This document shows, one piece after another, positions 61,240 through 64,000 of a stretch of DNA of 64,000 nucleotides. Numbering within the stretch: the stretch's first letter is position 1; each line of letters opens with the position of its first letter. Origin of the DNA: an uncultured Flavobacteriales bacterium (lineage in GTDB: Bacteria; Bacteroidota; Bacteroidia; Flavobacteriales; Crocinitomicaceae); the NCBI GenBank assembly GCA_946480085.1, contig CAMLHZ010000002.1, positions 62,001 through 126,000 on the forward strand, given 5' to 3'. Position numbers and translations under genes: made by a program. A model generated the notes under the pieces. That model was not told the origin of the DNA and made no database searches. It saw only the letters and a list, made by a program, of their open reading frames with translations.

Positions 61240-61260
61240 ATTACATAAACTTTCGAAAAA

Positions 61261-62139
61261 ATGAAAAACGTATATATAAATGAATTAGGTCCAAAGGTTT
61301 CCGCAGCAGTTTACGGATTCTTTCGCTGGACAGAAGAAGACTTCAAAGATCAGGAGAAATTCAACTCAGTAGTACAATTTGCATTGGATCTGGGTATCGA
61401 TACTTTCGATTTGAGTCCGGCTTATGCCAATGGATTGGTGGAATCCAGTTTCGGGAAGTTCATTAAAGACAACCAAATTAGTAGGAGTAAATTGGTGATT
61501 TCTACAAAAGTGGGTGTTCGACCATTTACGAACGAAAAAAATGGATCGTACATCGATTTGAGTCCGAAATGGATCAACGAAAGTGTGGAGGCATCGCTCA
61601 AACGATTACAAATAGACAAAATCGATATTTTGATCCTGGAAGGATTCGATTACCTCTATTCTTTTGAGGAAACAGCATCGGCATTGTTGAAATTACAGAG
61701 AAGCGGACGAATCGGTTATGTTGGAGTTTCCAATTTCAATGTTTTCCAACAGCGATTATTGTCGTCTTACCTTTCTCAACCTATCATTACGAATCACATC
61801 GAATTGAACTTGTTGGAAACGGATGCGTTGCGTGACGGACGTTTGGACTTTATCAAAGAGCAACATAGTCGTGTACTTGCTTTTGCGCCTTTGGCAGATG
61901 GACGAATTCTACTTGGTGAAGACGATAAAGCGAAACGTGTTCGCTCAGTTCTGGAAGAAATTGCCAAGAAATACGATGCAAATGTGGAACAAACTGCGGT
62001 TGCCTGGGTGCACAAATTGGGCGCTTTGCCAATAATTGGTAGTAAGGAAACAAGACGAATTCAAAATGCTTCTACCGCTTACGACATCAAGTTATCGAAA
62101 GAAGACTGGTATTTACTTTATAACGAAACCATCAAGTAA
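61261..62139 (+). CDS. aldo/keto reductase
   Basis: The protein has 292 residues of TIM-barrel AKR type: GIDTFDLSPAYANGLVE holds Asp50 and Tyr55, KLVISTKVG supplies Lys83, and GYVGVSNF and PIIGSKE line the NADP site. The fourth catalytic residue, normally His, appears as Glu127 in DILILEGFD. It precedes the sulfite reductase gene (TAATG overlap) and follows the attenuator, so a role in sulfur assimilation is implied by context only. Confidence 0.85.
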   Translation: MKNVYINELGPKVSAAVYGFFRWTEEDFKDQEKFNSVVQFALDLGIDTFDLSPAYANGLVESSFGKFIKDNQISRSKLVISTKVGVRPFTNEKNGSYIDLSPKWINESVEASLKRLQIDKIDILILEGFDYLYSFEETASALLKLQRSGRIGYVGVSNFNVFQQRLLSSYLSQPIITNHIELNLLETDALRDGRLDFIKEQHSRVLAFAPLADGRILLGEDDKAKRVRSVLEEIAKKYDANVEQTAVAWVHKLGALPIIGSKETRRIQNASTAYDIKLSKEDWYLLYNETIK

Positions 62140-64000
62140 TGAAGAGTTATAGAGATCCTTACGAACTCGTTCAACAAGAACGAAAGATCATTGTCGAAAA
62201 AGACGTTCTGGAGCTTGGACGAAAAATCGCAGAGCATAAAGAGGGGCTTATTCCTGATGATAAATTCAGAGCGCTTCGTCTGGCTAGAGGAGTTTACGGT
62301 CAGCGTCAGCAAGGTGTTCAAATGATTCGAATCAAACTTCCTTATGGAAGAGTGACTGCTAATCAATTGCGAAGAATTGCTTCGGTGAGTGACGAATATT
62401 CAACTGGACGGTTACACATTACTACCCGGCAAGATATTCAGATCCATTATGTTTCACTCGACAGAACTCCACAATTGTGGGAAGATTTGGAAAAAGATGA
62501 TATCACGCTTCGCGAAGCTTGTGGAAATACAGTTCGAAATGTCACGGCAAGTGATATTGCCGGAATTGATCCCGACGAATTGTTTGATGTAACACCTTAT
62601 GCTGATTTGGTTTACCGTTATTTTTTGAGGAAACCATTTTCCCAGGAGCTTGGACGAAAGATCAAGATTGCATTTAGTTCTTCTGACAAAGATGATGCCC
62701 TGACTTTCATTCATGATTTTGGATTTATTCCAAGAATTGAAATTCGGAACAACATTGAAGTAAAAGGGTTTAAAGTGCTGGTTGGCGGGGGATTAGGTGC
62801 TCAACCATTTTTGGCCAAAGTAGCCTTCGAATTTTTGGAAGCGGAAAAATTAATTCCGTTTGTTGAAGCTGCAATTCGTGTATTTGATCGTCACGGAGAG
62901 CGCAATTCCCGTAACAAAGCACGCTTAAAGTTCCTGATTAATAAGATTGGTTTTGAGGCTTTTATCGACCTGGTGAAAGAAGAAATAAAAGCTGTTCAGT
63001 ACGTTGCAGATTTGGATTTTATACTTTTTGAAAATCAAATAAATAAAGCCTCTGACTTAAAGTTAATTTCAATTGATACTTTAATTGAAGAATCAGTTGA
63101 AGAAGAGTATAGAAATTGGTTGAAAACAAATGTGTTTTCTCAAAAACAGGCGGGACTTTTCGCTGTTTACGTAAAAGTGCGACTTGGAGATTTTTATACC
63201 AATCAGGCAAGAGTACTTGCTGCGCTTTTAGATCAATACGAATTATCTGAATTAAGGTTCACAATTGATCAAAATATTCAGATTCGAAATGTGCGCGCCG
63301 AATTCATTGAACCGATCTACGAAGTTCTGAAGAAATTGGGTTTGAATGAAAACGGTTACAATAGTGTTGCCGATGTTACTGCTTGTCCGGGAACCGATAC
63401 TTGTAATCTTGGAATTTCGAATTCAACAGATGTGGCACTTTTTATTGAAGATCACATTCGTTTGAATTACCCAAAATTGCTTCAGGAATCCGGGATCAAA
63501 ATCAAGATCAGTGGTTGTATGAATTCTTGTGGTCAGCATGGAATGGCACACATTGGATTTCACGGAAGTTCGATCAAAACCAAAGAGGGAACACTTCCAG
63601 CATTACAGCTTTTGCTTGGCGGAGGAAGAAACGGTGGTGGCGATGGACGAATTGCAGAGAAAGTGATTAAGCTTCCGTCGAAACGTGTATTGCAATTGAT
63701 TGACATCATCTTCAACGATTTCGATGCAAATCAAAACGAGGAAGATTTCAACCAGTATTATGATCGACAAGGAAACAATTACTTCTATCAACTGTTGAAA
63801 CCCCTGGCTGATTTGGAATCAATTGAAAATTCGGATTACATCGATTGGGGAAATGAGGAAAAATTCGCTACCGCAATTGGAGTTGGAGAATGTGCTGGAG
63901 TAATGATCGATCTGGTAAAGACCTTGTTTTTCGATGCTTCTGAAAAGGCTGAAAAATCAGTGGAATCTTATTTCGAAAACAGATTCGCAGATTCTATCTA
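62139..64000 (+). CDS. nitrite/sulfite reductase, possible HEPN fusion (partial at the window end)
   Basis: At least 620 residues are open from the ATG at 62139, which overlaps the previous stop codon, to the window edge. The siroheme/4Fe-4S cysteine motifs are TACPGTDTCNLGISNS and ISGCMNSCGQHG, and the N-terminal half carries the family's 'TGRLHITTRQDIQIHYV' block. The C-terminal region past residue 560 (ATAIGVGECAGVMIDLVKTLFFDASEKAEKS) looks like a helical HEPN-type addition seen in Bacteroidota versions. It reduces sulfite (or nitrite) in assimilation. It should be followed by further genes of the pathway. Confidence 0.9.
   Translation, partial: MKSYRDPYELVQQERKIIVEKDVLELGRKIAEHKEGLIPDDKFRALRLARGVYGQRQQGVQMIRIKLPYGRVTANQLRRIASVSDEYSTGRLHITTRQDIQIHYVSLDRTPQLWEDLEKDDITLREACGNTVRNVTASDIAGIDPDELFDVTPYADLVYRYFLRKPFSQELGRKIKIAFSSSDKDDALTFIHDFGFIPRIEIRNNIEVKGFKVLVGGGLGAQPFLAKVAFEFLEAEKLIPFVEAAIRVFDRHGERNSRNKARLKFLINKIGFEAFIDLVKEEIKAVQYVADLDFILFENQINKASDLKLISIDTLIEESVEEEYRNWLKTNVFSQKQAGLFAVYVKVRLGDFYTNQARVLAALLDQYELSELRFTIDQNIQIRNVRAEFIEPIYEVLKKLGLNENGYNSVADVTACPGTDTCNLGISNSTDVALFIEDHIRLNYPKLLQESGIKIKISGCMNSCGQHGMAHIGFHGSSIKTKEGTLPALQLLLGGGRNGGGDGRIAEKVIKLPSKRVLQLIDIIFNDFDANQNEEDFNQYYDRQGNNYFYQLLKPLADLESIENSDYIDWGNEEKFATAIGVGECAGVMIDLVKTLFFDASEKAEKSVESYFENRFADSI

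Noticed and set aside
61081..61240. A SAM or other metabolite riboswitch in the sulfite reductase leader
   Set aside because: No recognisable aptamer (conserved four-way or pseudoknot pattern) is visible, while a Cys/Met-codon frame, stop-overlapping antiterminator arm and terminator explain the leader fully.
1..64000. tRNA, rRNA, CRISPR array, insertion sequence or prophage
   Set aside because: No cloverleaf-like sequence, regular direct repeats with spacers, transposase or phage structural gene was recognised; the repeats found are short palindromes.

Overview
The window looks like a chromosomal segment of a Bacteroidota bacterium, most likely order Flavobacteriales and possibly near Fluviicola/Crocinitomicaceae (the family placement is inference). 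The evidence is an AT-rich genome with few Shine-Dalgarno sequences, promoters of the TTG-N19/20-TAnnTTTG type, four secreted proteins with type IX secretion (T9SS) sorting tails, two TonB-dependent receptors, many SpII lipoproteins, a Bacteroidota-type nitrite/sulfite reductase, and small families such as DUF5362, DUF5522, DUF6340 and DUF6607. I see no tRNA, rRNA, CRISPR array, prophage or insertion sequence. Most of it is housekeeping and surface-protein DNA in short operons, with gene junctions often overlapping as TAATG or ATGA.

Layout. 1-9.2 kb: a lipoprotein coupled to dnaX (which carries an A10 slippage site), a T9SS type B protein, a DUF6340 lipoprotein, cystathionine beta-synthase and a BtuF-like protein. 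9.3-13.8 kb: acyltransferase, a HipA-like kinase with DUF3037, a T9SS protein, and a PLP enzyme of the D-cysteine desulfhydrase/ACC deaminase family. 13.9-21 kb: an M16 protease pair, a secreted nine-repeat protein coupled to a lone HsdR-N nuclease domain, and prfC. 21-28 kb: hydrolase, a T9SS delta-60 protein, a RimB/RimK/AstE-like/TrmH operon, and rplS. 28-36.5 kb: peptidases, a thioredoxin lipid/periplasm-type operon, a sigma/anti-sigma-like pair, a DEAD helicase and pepT. 36.5-44.5 kb: class V aminotransferase, aroK, a WYL regulator with DinB, transglutaminase, and a SpoIIE phosphatase with a LuxR-type regulator. 44.6-50.2 kb: a haem-uptake-like locus (HmuY, DUF6607, TonB receptor, HmuY lipoprotein) behind a Fur-like palindrome. 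50.3-57.3 kb: M61 protease, endonuclease III without Fe-S cysteines, a CNNM/CorC transporter, aminotransferase, and a VanX-like dipeptidase. 57.3-64 kb: a sulfur-assimilation locus with a TonB receptor, a small outer-membrane protein, an Rrf2 regulator, an aldo/keto reductase and a nitrite/sulfite reductase that runs off the end.

The most striking feature is in front of the aldo/keto reductase-sulfite reductase operon. A promoter is followed by a 19-codon open frame encoding MKQQFFHNMCMCCMMPVRV, an antiterminator arm overlapping its stop codon, and a perfect 9-bp terminator with six U residues ending 21 nt before the first structural gene. This has the full architecture of a cysteine/methionine-responsive translational attenuator. 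Upstream there are candidate operators (three TCCTA-N8/9-TAGGA palindromes before the TonB receptor, an 11-bp inverted repeat before the leader) and an Rrf2 regulator gene, so the locus appears to be controlled at both initiation and termination.

Other points of note are the dnaX -1 slippage site, at least five genes whose -7 element ends only 4-5 nt before the ATG (probable leaderless mRNAs), and several families of short dispersed palindromes, one of which encodes the end of aroK and the start of a HmuY-like lipoprotein.
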